A stretch of DNA of 37,251 bases, taken from the NCBI RefSeq assembly GCF_013139515.1, contig NZ_WTAR01000148.1:1-37251 (forward strand), given 5' to 3'. How positions within the stretch are numbered: the stretch's first letter is position 1; each line of letters opens with the position of its first letter. The notes below the pieces were generated by a model, which was not told the DNA's origin, ran no database searches, and was given only the letters and a program-made list of their open reading frames with translations. Below, piece by piece: positions 26,611 through 33,621 of this stretch. The position numbers were made by a program, and so were the translations under genes. The stretch is from Lutibacter sp. Lineage in GTDB: Bacteria; Bacteroidota; Bacteroidia; Flavobacteriales; Flavobacteriaceae.

Positions 26611-27066
26611 ATGAAAAAATTATTATTAGTCGCAATTATTACGCTAACAACCATTATTGAAACAACTGCTCAAAGTTACGAATACAAAGTAATTACTAGT
26701 GTTGAGTCAATTGTACCAATGGGGCTGGGTAGGTCTAGAATTATTTCTTCTGATGAAGATAAAGATTACAAAGAATTTACATCATTAAGAACTGCCGAAA
26801 ACAAGAAACAAAATAAATCAAAAAGAAGTGATGCTAAAATTGATCAGTTTGAAGAAACAAAACTGGTGAATTTCTACAGTATTGCTGGTATTAATTTTAA
26901 AAATATTGCTTCAAACGATGCGCTTATGAGTTCTAAAATTAACACAATGGTTACTGAAGGTTGGGATTTAGCTTTTGTTACTAGTGGTGTTGAAAGTGAT
27001 TCTGGAAAAGGTGATGGGAAAGGAATTTATATCACACGCTATATTTTTAAACGTTTAAAACAGTAA
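26611..27066 (+). CDS. Exported protein of unknown function (DUF4177-like core)
   Basis: A 151-aa protein with a signal peptide (MKKLLLVAIITLTTIIETTAQ). The mature part begins YEYKVITSVESIVPMGLGRSRII and ends INTMVTEGWDLAFVTSGVES then ITRYIFKR. The strand-helix-GWDL-strand pattern resembles DUF4177-type small domains, in which a Tyr-Glu-Tyr-Lys strand opens and a GWxL turn precedes the last strands. A charged insertion (about 45-75, rich in Lys, Asp and Ser) lies between. I recall close relatives in other flavobacteria, all uncharacterised. It is a monocistronic gene followed by a modified terminator. Confidence 0.75.
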   Translation: MKKLLLVAIITLTTIIETTAQSYEYKVITSVESIVPMGLGRSRIISSDEDKDYKEFTSLRTAENKKQNKSKRSDAKIDQFEETKLVNFYSIAGINFKNIASNDALMSSKINTMVTEGWDLAFVTSGVESDSGKGDGKGIYITRYIFKRLKQ

Positions 27067-27078
27067 ACTAGTTTAAAT

Positions 27079-27195
27079 AAAAAGGTTGTTTAAAAAGTTT
27101 TCAATTCGTCATCCCGAACTTGATTCGGGATCTCAAAATAGAGAAACTGAATCAAGTCCAGTTTGACGTAAAGCGACTTTTAAACAACCTTTTTT
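27079..27195 (+). terminator. Terminator stem with an inserted repeat in its loop
   Basis: AAAAAGGTTGTTTAAAA (from 27079) pairs with TTTTAAACAACCTTTTT (to 27195), a typical terminator stem ending in a T-run, but the arms are about 80 nt apart. The interior holds a separate hairpin repeat (27108-27134). See findings for the inference that the repeat inserted into a former terminator loop. Confidence 0.6.
27108..27134. repeat. GTCAT...GGGATCTC hairpin repeat
   Basis: Arms ATCCCGAA (27111-27118) and TTCGGGAT (27124-27131) enclose CTTGA. This GTCAT-stem-ATCT layout also occurs at 33403-33430 and 33499-33541 in this window. It resembles REP-like intergenic hairpins common in many bacteria. Confidence 0.65.
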
Positions 27196-27241
27196 AATGG
27201 TCATTTTTTTAGTGAAAGAGCCAGTTGATGCAATTGCGATA

Positions 27242-27314
27242 TATCGAGAACGGTTTTTAACGTTACTTTTTCTATTCTCGATACAATTTCCTCTTAAAAA
27301 TCACTCGAAGTGAC
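27242..27314. repeat. Dispersed TCGAGAA/TTCTCGA dyad repeat, copy 2
   Basis: TATCGAGAA (27242-27250), a short spacer, TTCTCGATACAATTT (27275-27289), then CACTCGAAGTGAC (27302-27314): same order of elements as copies 1 and 3. It lies in the 357-bp spacer between two convergent genes; the rest of that spacer is the terminator/hairpin repeat and another short hairpin repeat at 27377-27410. Confidence 0.75.
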
Positions 27315-27376
27315 GAAAAATTCACATCAAAAACTAATTGCACCCACAGGTTAATATACACTAAACATTTCTACTT

Positions 27377-27413
27377 CAGCCTGTCTAGAGCGATAGCCGA
27401 AAGGCTCAATGTG
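27377..27413. repeat. AGCCTGTC...GAAAGGCTCA hairpin repeat
   Basis: AGCCT (27377 onward) pairs with AGGCT near 27403-27407 around GAGCGATAGCCGAA. A closely similar unit is at 33575-33620 (AGCCTGTCTTGAGCGTAGTC then GAAAGGCTCA), and a partial one lies in reverse at about 18067-18090. It ends just before the DAHP synthase stop codon. Confidence 0.55.
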
Positions 27414-27423
27414 ACATATTTAA

Positions 27424-28500
27424 TTACTTTACGTTGTGCTGTATATTAATAGACTCTACGTGAATAGCTCTAAATATTTCTTCCACAAATTCTTTACTCA
27501 ACCCTTTTGCAACGCCTAATTCAACCATTTTTGAAATAATATCAGACCATCTTCCACTTTGTAAAATAGCTACATTTTCACTATGCTTTAATTTTCCAAT
27601 TTCAGCAGCAATACCCATTCTATCAGCTAGCACATCAATAATATTATTATCAATTAAATCTAGTTCTTTTCTGTGCATATTTAATTTACGCTGAAATTCA
27701 ACCTCCGTACTACTTTCTTTACGAATTCTTAAATCTGCCGTAATTTGTGCTAATCGTGCTGGTGTAATTTGCTGTGCAGCATCACTCCAAGCCTTATCTG
27801 GATCAATATGAGTTTCAATCATAAATCCATCATAATTTAAATCTAATGCTGTTTGAGATACATCTAAAATAGTGTCTCTACGACCACAAATATGTGAAGG
27901 ATCTAAAATTAAAGGTAAATTTGGAAATTCTTTTTTTAATTCAATCGCTAAGTGCCATTTTGGTTTGTTACGGTAATGTAATGAGTTATATGTTGAAAAC
28001 CCTCTATGAATTGCACCTAACTGAGTAATTCCTGCAGTTTTAAAACGCTCTACAGCACCTAACCATAAAGGTAAGTCTGGGTTTACAGGGTTTTTTACCA
28101 ATACTGGTATATCAACACCTTTTAAAGCATCAGCAATTTCTTGTACAACAAACGGGTTTACAGTCGTTCGTGCACCAATCCATAAAATATCAATGTCATG
28201 CTTTAAAGCTAATTCTACGTGGTTTGCGTTTCCAACTTCAGTAGTCACTAACATTCCTGTTTCTTCCTTCACTTTTTGTAACCAAGGTAATCCTAAAGCA
28301 CCAACACCTTCAAATCCTCCCGGACGTGTTCTAGGTTTCCAAATACCTGCTCTAAACACATTTGTATCTGTGTTTTTAAGTTCATGAGCTGTTTTTAAAA
28401 CCTGCTCTTCCGTTTCGGCACTACAAGGTCCTGCAATTACAATTGGGTGATCTAAACCCATAGCATCTAACCACTGTCTGTTTTCTTTTTTAATTTCCAT
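27424..28500 (-). CDS. Bifunctional DAHP synthase / chorismate mutase
   Basis: Fusion enzyme at the entry and the branch point of aromatic synthesis. The N-terminal part (about 1-262) is a type I-beta 3-deoxy-7-phosphoheptulonate synthase (AGPCSAE, FRAGIWKPRTRPGGFEG, LVKNPVNPDLPLWLGA, DPSHICGRRD), condensing PEP and erythrose 4-phosphate. The C-terminal part (about 265-358) is an AroQ-type all-helical chorismate mutase (LDLIDNNIIDVLADRMGIAAEIGKLK), converting chorismate to prephenate, the substrate of the two upstream genes. At 358 aa it matches the Bacteroidota fusion. It is the last gene of the aromatic run, 248 bp after tyrA, a gap that holds a dyad repeat and no clear promoter. Confidence 0.95.
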   Translation of the reverse strand: MEIKKENRQWLDAMGLDHPIVIAGPCSAETEEQVLKTAHELKNTDTNVFRAGIWKPRTRPGGFEGVGALGLPWLQKVKEETGMLVTTEVGNANHVELALKHDIDILWIGARTTVNPFVVQEIADALKGVDIPVLVKNPVNPDLPLWLGAVERFKTAGITQLGAIHRGFSTYNSLHYRNKPKWHLAIELKKEFPNLPLILDPSHICGRRDTILDVSQTALDLNYDGFMIETHIDPDKAWSDAAQQITPARLAQITADLRIRKESSTEVEFQRKLNMHRKELDLIDNNIIDVLADRMGIAAEIGKLKHSENVAILQSGRWSDIISKMVELGVAKGLSKEFVEEIFRAIHVESINIQHNVK

Positions 28501-28575
28501 TTTGCTGTGTCTTTTTTAGTTGTTTTTTATTTCTTATTTATTTTTTTATTGACTATTTAGGCTCCCTACTAAAAA

Positions 28576-28694
28576 TGTCAGTTCGAGTAATTTTTGTGTA
28601 ATAAAATAAAACAAAAATTATATCGAAAACATTCACTAAGATTAATTTCTCTTTTCTCGATACAATTTTCTATTGAAAATCACTCGAAATGACA
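28576..28694. repeat. Dispersed TCGAGAA/TTCTCGA dyad repeat, copy 3 (full outer dyad)
   Basis: The most complete single copy. Outer arms TGTCAGTTCGAGT (28576-28588) and ACTCGAAATGACA (28682-28694) are near-complementary. Inner arms TATCGAAAA (28621-28629) and TTCTCGATA (28654-28662) also pair. It lies between tyrA and the DAHP synthase gene within one transcription direction, so it would be transcribed and could fold in the operon mRNA. Confidence 0.8.
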
Positions 28695-28748
28695 AAAAAT
28701 TAAGTACATCTAAAGAATTCATTCTAAGTTGTTTTTTAACTAATTGCC

Positions 28749-29597
28749 CTATTTTATTCCATTTAAAATTGACTTAATATAATTTGTGTCGTTCATTGTT
28801 TCTTTTAATGTTTCACTATTATCAGTGACAATCATTTCTCTAAATTCGTTTAAATTTTTAATATATTCATCTAACGAACGTATAATGTTTTCTTTATTCT
28901 GAAGAAAAATAGGTGCCCAAGTAGTTGCTGAACTTTTTGCTAAACGCACTGTTGAAGCAAAACCTGTGCTTGCCATGTCAAAAATATGTTGTTCATTTTT
29001 TTCAATACTTAAAACCGTTTTCCCCAACATAAATGAACTTACATGAGATAAATGTGAAACATACGCAATATGCCTGTCATGTTCCTCCGGACTCATCATT
29101 TTAATTCGCATATTTAATTTTTTGAATATACTTAATGCTTTGTCCAAAATTTTCCAATCCGTTTTATCAACTTCACATAAAATATTTACCTTTTCATCAA
29201 ATAGGTTTAAAATTGCAGCTTCAGGTCCTGAAAACTCAGTTCCAGCTAAAGGATGCGCAGCTACATAATTTTTACGATTTGAATGTGAAGCAATTGCTTT
29301 ACAAATTTCATTTTTTACTGAACCCACATCAAAAACTAAAGTGTTATCTGAAACTACATCCAATACTTGCTTTGCAACTTTCGGAATCACATCAACAGGA
29401 ACGGCAATTATTACAACTGAAGCATCTGCTATTTCAGAAAACTCAATTTCAACATCAATTACACCAAGCTCCAACGCTTTTTGTATATGAGCTTTATTTT
29501 GATCTACACCATATACTTTATAGCCGTTTCGCTTCTTTAAATCTAACGCTAAAGAACCTCCTATTAAACCTAAACCAATCACCACTAACTTTTCCAT
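28749..29597 (-). CDS. tyrA: Prephenate dehydrogenase
   Basis: Converts prephenate to 4-hydroxyphenylpyruvate with NAD(P), the committed step to tyrosine. It is 282 aa, the size of the mono-functional enzyme. The Rossmann motif VVIGLGLIGGSLALDLKKR opens the protein. VGSVKNEIC, YVAAHPLAGTEFSGPEAA and HDRHIAYVSHLSHVSSFML are the family's substrate-binding segments with the catalytic His. ATGFASTVRLAKSSATTWAPIF leads into the C-terminal helical dimer domain. It begins 3 bp after the aminotransferase stop. Confidence 0.96.
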   Translation of the reverse strand: MEKLVVIGLGLIGGSLALDLKKRNGYKVYGVDQNKAHIQKALELGVIDVEIEFSEIADASVVIIAVPVDVIPKVAKQVLDVVSDNTLVFDVGSVKNEICKAIASHSNRKNYVAAHPLAGTEFSGPEAAILNLFDEKVNILCEVDKTDWKILDKALSIFKKLNMRIKMMSPEEHDRHIAYVSHLSHVSSFMLGKTVLSIEKNEQHIFDMASTGFASTVRLAKSSATTWAPIFLQNKENIIRSLDEYIKNLNEFREMIVTDNSETLKETMNDTNYIKSILNGIK

Positions 29598-29600
29598 ATG

Positions 29601-30758
29601 CTAACTCTTTACGGTTATTAATCTACTTAATACTTCTTCTAAAATTGTTGAGGAAACACATAATGATGCTCTAATATACCCTTCTCCATTTGAACCAAAA
29701 ACAGTTCCTGGGGTAATAAATACATCCTTTTCATACAATAAAGCATCTGTAAATTCTTCTGATTTTAAGCCTTCAGGTAATTTTGCCCAAACAAATAAGC
29801 CTCCAATTGCAGTATCATACGTACATTTTAAAGCATCAAATATTTCCCAAACTATTGTTCTTCTTTTTTTATAAATTTCATCTTGTGAATCAAACCAACT
29901 GGTTGATAATTTTAGCGCTTCAACGGCTCCTTTTTGAATTCCTAAAAACATACCAGAATCCATATTACTTTTTACTTTTAATATGGTATTTATAATTTCA
30001 GCATCACCAACAACCATTCCTACTCGCCAACCTGCCATATTAAATGTTTTACTCAACGAATTTAACTCAATAGCTACTTCTTTTGCACCTTCAACAGCTA
30101 AAATACTTTGCGGATTGTTATTCAATATAAAACTATACGGATTGTCATTTACAAGTAGTATGTGATGCTTTTTTGCAAAGGCTACTAATTGCTCAAAATC
30201 ACTTTTTGAAGCTACTGCTCCTGTTGGCATATGCGGATAATTCACCCACATAATTTTTACTTTAGATAAATCTTCTTTTTCTAATTCTTCAAAATTTGGT
30301 AACCAATTCTGTTGCTGTGTTAAATTATAAAATACAGGTTCAGCCTCTACTAATTTAGTGACTGATGTGTATGTTGGATACCCAGGATTTGGAATTAACA
30401 CTTTATCGCCTTTATTTAAAAAAGCCAAAGAAATATGCATAATTCCTTCCTTTGAACCCATTAATGGTAAAATTTCTGAAGTAGCATCTAACGCTACATC
30501 ATAATTGTTTTTATAAAAATTGCTAATTTCAGAACGCAACTCAGGAATGCCCTGGTAACTTTGGTATTTATGAGCAATCTCTAATTGCATGGTGTCTTTT
30601 AATGCTTCAATCACATTTAAAGGCGGCTGCAAATCTGGACTCCCAATCGCAATATTAATTACAGGTTTTCCTTTAGCCATCAAGCCAGCTACTTCCCTCA
30701 ATTTTTTTGAGAAATAGTATTCTTCCACATTATGTAATCTATCTGCTTTTTGTATCAT
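29601..30758 (-). CDS. PLP-dependent class I aminotransferase (probable aromatic aminotransferase)
   Basis: A 385-aa fold-type I aminotransferase. SLSKTFNMAGWRVG contains the Schiff-base Lys and the following Arg. INIAIGSPDLQPP, PLMGSKEGIMH, PNPGYPTY and the C-terminal ITPGTVFGSNGEGYIRASLC (carboxylate-binding Arg) are also in place. One oddity is WVNYPHMPTGAVA, where the common family motif is NYPxNPTG, with His in place of Asn. Its position between prephenate dehydratase and dehydrogenase makes phenylpyruvate and 4-hydroxyphenylpyruvate the likely substrates. Its ATG overlaps the pheA stop codon by one base (TAATG), indicating translational coupling. Confidence 0.92.
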   Translation of the reverse strand: MIQKADRLHNVEEYYFSKKLREVAGLMAKGKPVINIAIGSPDLQPPLNVIEALKDTMQLEIAHKYQSYQGIPELRSEISNFYKNNYDVALDATSEILPLMGSKEGIMHISLAFLNKGDKVLIPNPGYPTYTSVTKLVEAEPVFYNLTQQQNWLPNFEELEKEDLSKVKIMWVNYPHMPTGAVASKSDFEQLVAFAKKHHILLVNDNPYSFILNNNPQSILAVEGAKEVAIELNSLSKTFNMAGWRVGMVVGDAEIINTILKVKSNMDSGMFLGIQKGAVEALKLSTSWFDSQDEIYKKRRTIVWEIFDALKCTYDTAIGGLFVWAKLPEGLKSEEFTDALLYEKDVFITPGTVFGSNGEGYIRASLCVSSTILEEVLSRLITVKS

Positions 30759-31576
30759 TATCTTTTTCCTTTATTGTATTCACCTAGAATTTTCAAGGTC
30801 TCAACTTTTCCTTTAATTTCATTGATAGCATCATAATAATCAGCATAACTATCAAACGTAAAATCTGCAAAAAAGGCATATTTCCATGGCGTTTCAATTA
30901 CTGGCATCGATTGTATTTTTGAAAGATTTAATTGATGTTTGGCTAATATTGTTAAAATTTCGGCTAAACTTCCCGCATCATGTCCTGTGATAAATTTTAT
31001 GGAAGCTTTATTTGCAGAAACACTATTTTTTGTTGATGAATTTGTTAAAATAAAAAATCGTGTAGCATTTTCTTTTATCGTTTGAATTTCAGAAGCTAAA
31101 ATTTCTAAACCGTAGGTTTTAGCTGCCAAATCACTCGCTATAGCACCAACTCCTTCCAATTTTTTTTCTTGAATTCTTTGAGCTACAACAGCAGTATCTT
31201 TATCTTCAATTAATTTAATATGTGGGTATTGTTTAAAATATTTATGACATTGCAACAATGCCATTGGATGAGAATACACTTCTTTAATATTGTCTATATT
31301 TTGACCTTTTAAACCCATTAAATGATGATGAATTGGTAAGTGATGCTCTCCACAAATTGTTAAGTGATGTTCATCAATTAACGCGTAATTTGGTAAAATT
31401 GCACCAGCTATTGAATTTTCAATAGCCATAATAACAACCTCAGCAGTTTTATTGTGTAATAAATCTGGCATTTCACTAAATGATAAGCATTCTAACAATT
31501 CAATATTTTGACCAAAATATTGTTCAGCTACTATGTGGTGAAACGATCCTTTTATTCCTTGTATTGCTACTTTCAT
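30758..31576 (-). CDS. pheA: Prephenate dehydratase with ACT domain
   Basis: Converts prephenate to phenylpyruvate, the committed step to phenylalanine. It is a 272-aa stand-alone dehydratase without a mutase domain, which is supplied by the last gene of the run. Seen: the N-terminal IQGIKGSFHHIVAEQYF, the AIENSIAGAILPNYALI loop, the catalytic Thr-Arg-Phe in ENATRFFIL, and a C-terminal ACT domain (about 190-268, FITGHDAGSLAEILTILAKHQLNLSKIQSMP) that normally binds Phe for feedback. It is the first gene of the aromatic operon and is preceded by an attenuator-like leader with a Phe/Tyr-rich leader ORF. Confidence 0.96.
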   Translation of the reverse strand: MKVAIQGIKGSFHHIVAEQYFGQNIELLECLSFSEMPDLLHNKTAEVVIMAIENSIAGAILPNYALIDEHHLTICGEHHLPIHHHLMGLKGQNIDNIKEVYSHPMALLQCHKYFKQYPHIKLIEDKDTAVVAQRIQEKKLEGVGAIASDLAAKTYGLEILASEIQTIKENATRFFILTNSSTKNSVSANKASIKFITGHDAGSLAEILTILAKHQLNLSKIQSMPVIETPWKYAFFADFTFDSYADYYDAINEIKGKVETLKILGEYNKGKR

Positions 31577-31591
31577 TTTTACTTTTTAACC

Positions 31592-31622
31592 AAAAAAAAG
31601 TCCCGAAATATTTCGAGACTTT
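31592..31622 (-). terminator. Attenuator terminator of the aromatic operon leader
   Basis: On the minus strand AAAGTCTCGAA (31622-31612), loop ATAT, TTCGGGACTTT (31607-31597), followed by T to 31592 (eight T in a row counting the stem end). The single non-Watson-Crick pair is U.G on this strand but C.A on the other, so the hairpin is tuned for leftward transcripts. It ends 15 nt before the pheA ATG, upstream of all operon genes. Confidence 0.88.
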
Positions 31623-31650
31623 ATTATTTATTTCATTTTATAAACACATA

Positions 31651-31719
31651 CTAAGCCTCTCTTTTATTGCTAAAATAAAAGTAAAAATAAAAGCTATTCC
31701 AAGTGTTTTTAATGCTCAT
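31651..31719 (-). CDS. Leader peptide of the aromatic operon (Phe/Tyr-rich)
   Basis: A 22-codon ORF from ATG 31719 to TAG 31653-31651. It begins MSIKNTWNS and continues FYFYFYF (codons TTT TAT TTT TAC TTT TAT TTT), then a short hydrophilic tail SNKREA. Seven consecutive aromatic codons plus one Trp in so short an ORF is the signature of attenuation leader peptides. The promoter -7 box is 17 bp upstream and the terminator 28 bp downstream. The ORF's last codons GAG GCT T(AG) are complementary to the terminator's 5' arm. Its expected role is to stall a ribosome when Phe-tRNA or Tyr-tRNA is scarce; the peptide itself probably has no function. No expression evidence. Confidence 0.85.
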   Translation of the reverse strand: MSIKNTWNSFYFYFYFSNKREA

Positions 31720-31736
31720 AATCAGTAATTAGAAGA

Positions 31737-31766
31737 CAAATCTATACATTAATTTTAAAAAAACAA
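31737..31766 (-). promoter_or_regulatory. Promoter of the aromatic operon leader
   Basis: On the minus strand TTG (31766-31764), 19 nt, TAGATTTG (31744-31737): exact match to the Bacteroidota sigma-A consensus TTG-N19-TAnnTTTG. A start site about 6-8 nt beyond places it near 31730, just upstream of the leader ORF ATG at 31719. Confidence 0.8.
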
Positions 31767-31925
31767 TTTTTTTTTTTAAAAATAAATACGCATTATCAAT
31801 TTGATAGTAAAATAAACTATAAAATATTTAATCTTCAATAAAAAAAGAACATTACTCATTATTATTTAAATTAAATTCTTTTAGAATATCAATTATTTAT
31901 AAAACATCACATACCTTAACAAACA
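31767..31925. other. AT-rich spacer between aromatic operon promoter and repeat array
   Basis: No gene or hairpin of note; long A- and T-runs only (for example T11 near 31770). It separates the leftward aromatic promoter from the repeat array. Confidence 0.5.
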
Positions 31926-32498
31926 ACTTCTCGATACAATTTTTCTCCACTACATTCCGTAAAAACCACTCGAAGTGACAAAACAATGTCAGTTCGAGTG
32001 CTGGTATGTAGCAAAGCGGAATACAAGTGTATCGAGAACAATTAAAGCGTTTTAATAACAACTTCTCAATAGTTCTGCAGAACTTCTCGATAGCTCTACT
32101 GAGCGTAGTCGAAGTGCAATTTTTCTACATTACATTTCGAAAAACCACTCGAAGTGACAAAACAATGTCAGTTCGAGTGCTGGTATGCAGCAAAGCGGAA
32201 TACAAGTGTATCGAGAACTATTAGAGCGTTTTAATAACTACTTCTCAATAATTCCGTTTAACTTCTCAATAGTTCTGCAGAACTTCTCGATATAATTTTT
32301 CTTCATTGCATTTCGAAAAACCACTCGAAGGGACAAAACAATGTCAGTTCGAGTGCTGGTATGTAGCAAAGCGAAATATAAGTGTATCGAGAACAATTAA
32401 AGCATTTTAGTAACAACTTTTCAATAATTCCGTTTAGCTTCTCGATACAATTTTTCTTCATTGCATTTCGAAAAACCACTCGAAGGGACAAATAACTA
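31926..32498. repeat. Repeat array A: three full units and one partial unit
   Basis: Each unit begins ACTTCTCGATA, then AATTTTTCT, a variable TTCATTGCATTTCG-type part, AAAACCACTCGAAGTGACAA, AACAATGTCAGTTCGAGTGC, a TGTAGCAAAGCGGAATA part, AAGTGTATCGAGAAC, and a linker ending in AACTTCTCAATAGTTCTGCAG or AATTCCGTTTAGC. Units start near 31927, 32081 and 32281; a partial fourth starts near 32439 and ends at 32498. In the second unit a TACTGAGCGTAGTCGAAGTG segment of another hairpin repeat is inserted (about 32098-32118). The small ORFs inside are by-products. Confidence 0.85.
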
Positions 32499-32557
32499 CC
32501 ATATTTTTATAACTTTACATTCTAAATTCTTTAAGCTACTAAATCAAATAATATTGC

Positions 32558-33319
32558 ATGTTTCATTTTTTCAACCGTAAAAAAACACCTTTAATAGATA
32601 TCATTCCCCATGATTTTATTGATTTTCACACACATTTACTTCCTGGTATTGATGATGGTTCAAAAAACTTAGACGAATCTGTATCGTTGATTAAAAGAAT
32701 GAACGGCTATGGTATCCGTAATTTTATATGCACACCACATATCATGGAGGGTGTATGGTTCAATACACCTACAATTATTAATAAAAAACTTATTGAATTA
32801 AAAAGTTATCTAAAAAGTCTTGAAATTTCAGATATTTCAATAACCGCTGCCGCTGAATATATGGTTGATGGAAATTTCAACAACCTCTTAAAATCTAAAG
32901 AGTTAATAACTCTAGATGGTGAACATATATTAATTGAATTGCCCTATTTTAATTTACCTTATAAGGTTTATGAAATTCTTTTTAATATACAAATGGCTGG
33001 TTACAAACCCATTTTAGCACATCCAGAAAGATATGTGTATTTACATAAAAACTATACAGAATATCAAAAACTAAAAGATGCTGGTTGCATTTTCCAATTG
33101 AATCTTCTTTCACTTTCTACGCATTATGGAAAGCATATTCAAACTATTGCTTTAAAACTTTTAAAAGATAATTTAATTGATCTTGTCGCTAGCGATGTCC
33201 ACAATCATAGACATCTTGATTCATTAGAAAGTATTGACAATCCTTCTATTGTTAAATTAGTAAAACCCCTTTTAAAAAAGAATATTTTAGATTATAATTG
33301 TCCTTTTTCAACTTCTTGA
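32558..33319 (+). CDS. CpsB/CapC-type tyrosine-protein phosphatase (PHP fold)
   Basis: A 253-aa metal-dependent phosphatase that dephosphorylates BY-kinases controlling polysaccharide export. PHP motifs in order: IDFHTHLLPGIDDG (residues 21-34), FICTPHIMEGVW, AAAEYMVDGNF, ILAHPERYVYL and VASDVHNHRHL. These supply the His/Asp/Glu metal ligands. The partner would be the Wzc kinase at 34129-36510, but this gene is convergent with it and separated by 809 bp of repeats, whereas the two are usually co-oriented. Repeat arrays in opposite orientation flank it. Its TGA stop lies within the first bases of a decayed repeat copy. Confidence 0.93.
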   Translation: MFHFFNRKKTPLIDIIPHDFIDFHTHLLPGIDDGSKNLDESVSLIKRMNGYGIRNFICTPHIMEGVWFNTPTIINKKLIELKSYLKSLEISDISITAAAEYMVDGNFNNLLKSKELITLDGEHILIELPYFNLPYKVYEILFNIQMAGYKPILAHPERYVYLHKNYTEYQKLKDAGCIFQLNLLSLSTHYGKHIQTIALKLLKDNLIDLVASDVHNHRHLDSLESIDNPSIVKLVKPLLKKNILDYNCPFSTS

Positions 33320-33363
33320 TACACTTATATTTCAATTTACTGCACACAAGCGCACGAAGTGAC
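33312..33363. repeat. Decayed copy of the array-B repeat overlapping the phosphatase stop codon
   Basis: CTTCTTGATACACTTATATT... to GCGCACGAAGTGAC aligns over 52 bases, with roughly 10 mismatches and no gaps, to the start of the array-B unit at 33653 (CTTCTCGATACACTTGTATT... to GCACTCGAAGTGAC). The stop TGA (33317-33319) of the phosphatase gene falls where the repeat has CGA. Confidence 0.65.
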
Positions 33364-33402
33364 TACAAGGGTTTTTGACTTTGATTTTTTACAAATTAAA
33401 CC

Positions 33403-33430
33403 GTCATTCCGGTGTAGACCGGAATCTGTA
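33403..33430. repeat. GTCATTCCGG...CCGGAATCTG hairpin repeat
   Basis: ATTCCGG (33406-33412) and CCGGAAT (33419-33425) enclose TGTAGA. It is followed by CTGTAACTTAGGAGTTTCA, a tail nearly identical to that after the neighbouring repeat at 33499-33541. Confidence 0.7.
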
Positions 33431-33498
33431 ACTTAGGAGTTTCAAATTGAGAATTGGGAATTGAAAATTACGAATGTTAATTTTTCAACCAAAAAAAC

Positions 33499-33556
33499 CG
33501 TCATTACGAATGTAACGCAGTGAAATGAAGTAATCTGTAACTTTGGAGTTCATTAC
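33499..33556. repeat. CGTCATTACG...GTAATCTG hairpin repeat with shared tail
   Basis: CGTCATTAC (33499-33507) is paired with GTAAT (about 33530-33534) and an inner variable part (GCAGTGAAATGAA). The tail CTGTAACTTTGGAGTTCA matches that after the repeat at 33403. This is the same general GTCAT-stem-ATCTG type as at 27108. Confidence 0.65.
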
Positions 33557-33574
33557 AAACAGATCCTGAATCAC

Positions 33575-33620
33575 CCTTCGACAAAGCCTGTCTTGAGCGT
33601 AGTCGAAAGGCTCAGCATAG
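33575..33620. repeat. CCTTCGAC...GTCGAAAGG hairpin repeat
   Basis: CCTTCGACAAAGCCTGTC and GAGCGTAGTCGAAAGGCTCA form nested inverted arms. The unit is shared with 27377-27413 and in part with about 32098-32118 (GAGCGTAGTCGAAGTG). It runs directly into array B. Confidence 0.65.
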
Positions 33621-33621
33621 C

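Noticed and set aside
29135-29674. 179-codon ORF antisense to tyrA and the aminotransferase
   Set aside because: Leu/Gln/His-rich antisense translation of two well-recognised enzymes.
32027-32491. Short ORFs on both strands in repeat array A
   Set aside because: They consist wholly of repeat units, and the two peptides are translations of the same repeats in opposite directions, with no start context or family resemblance.
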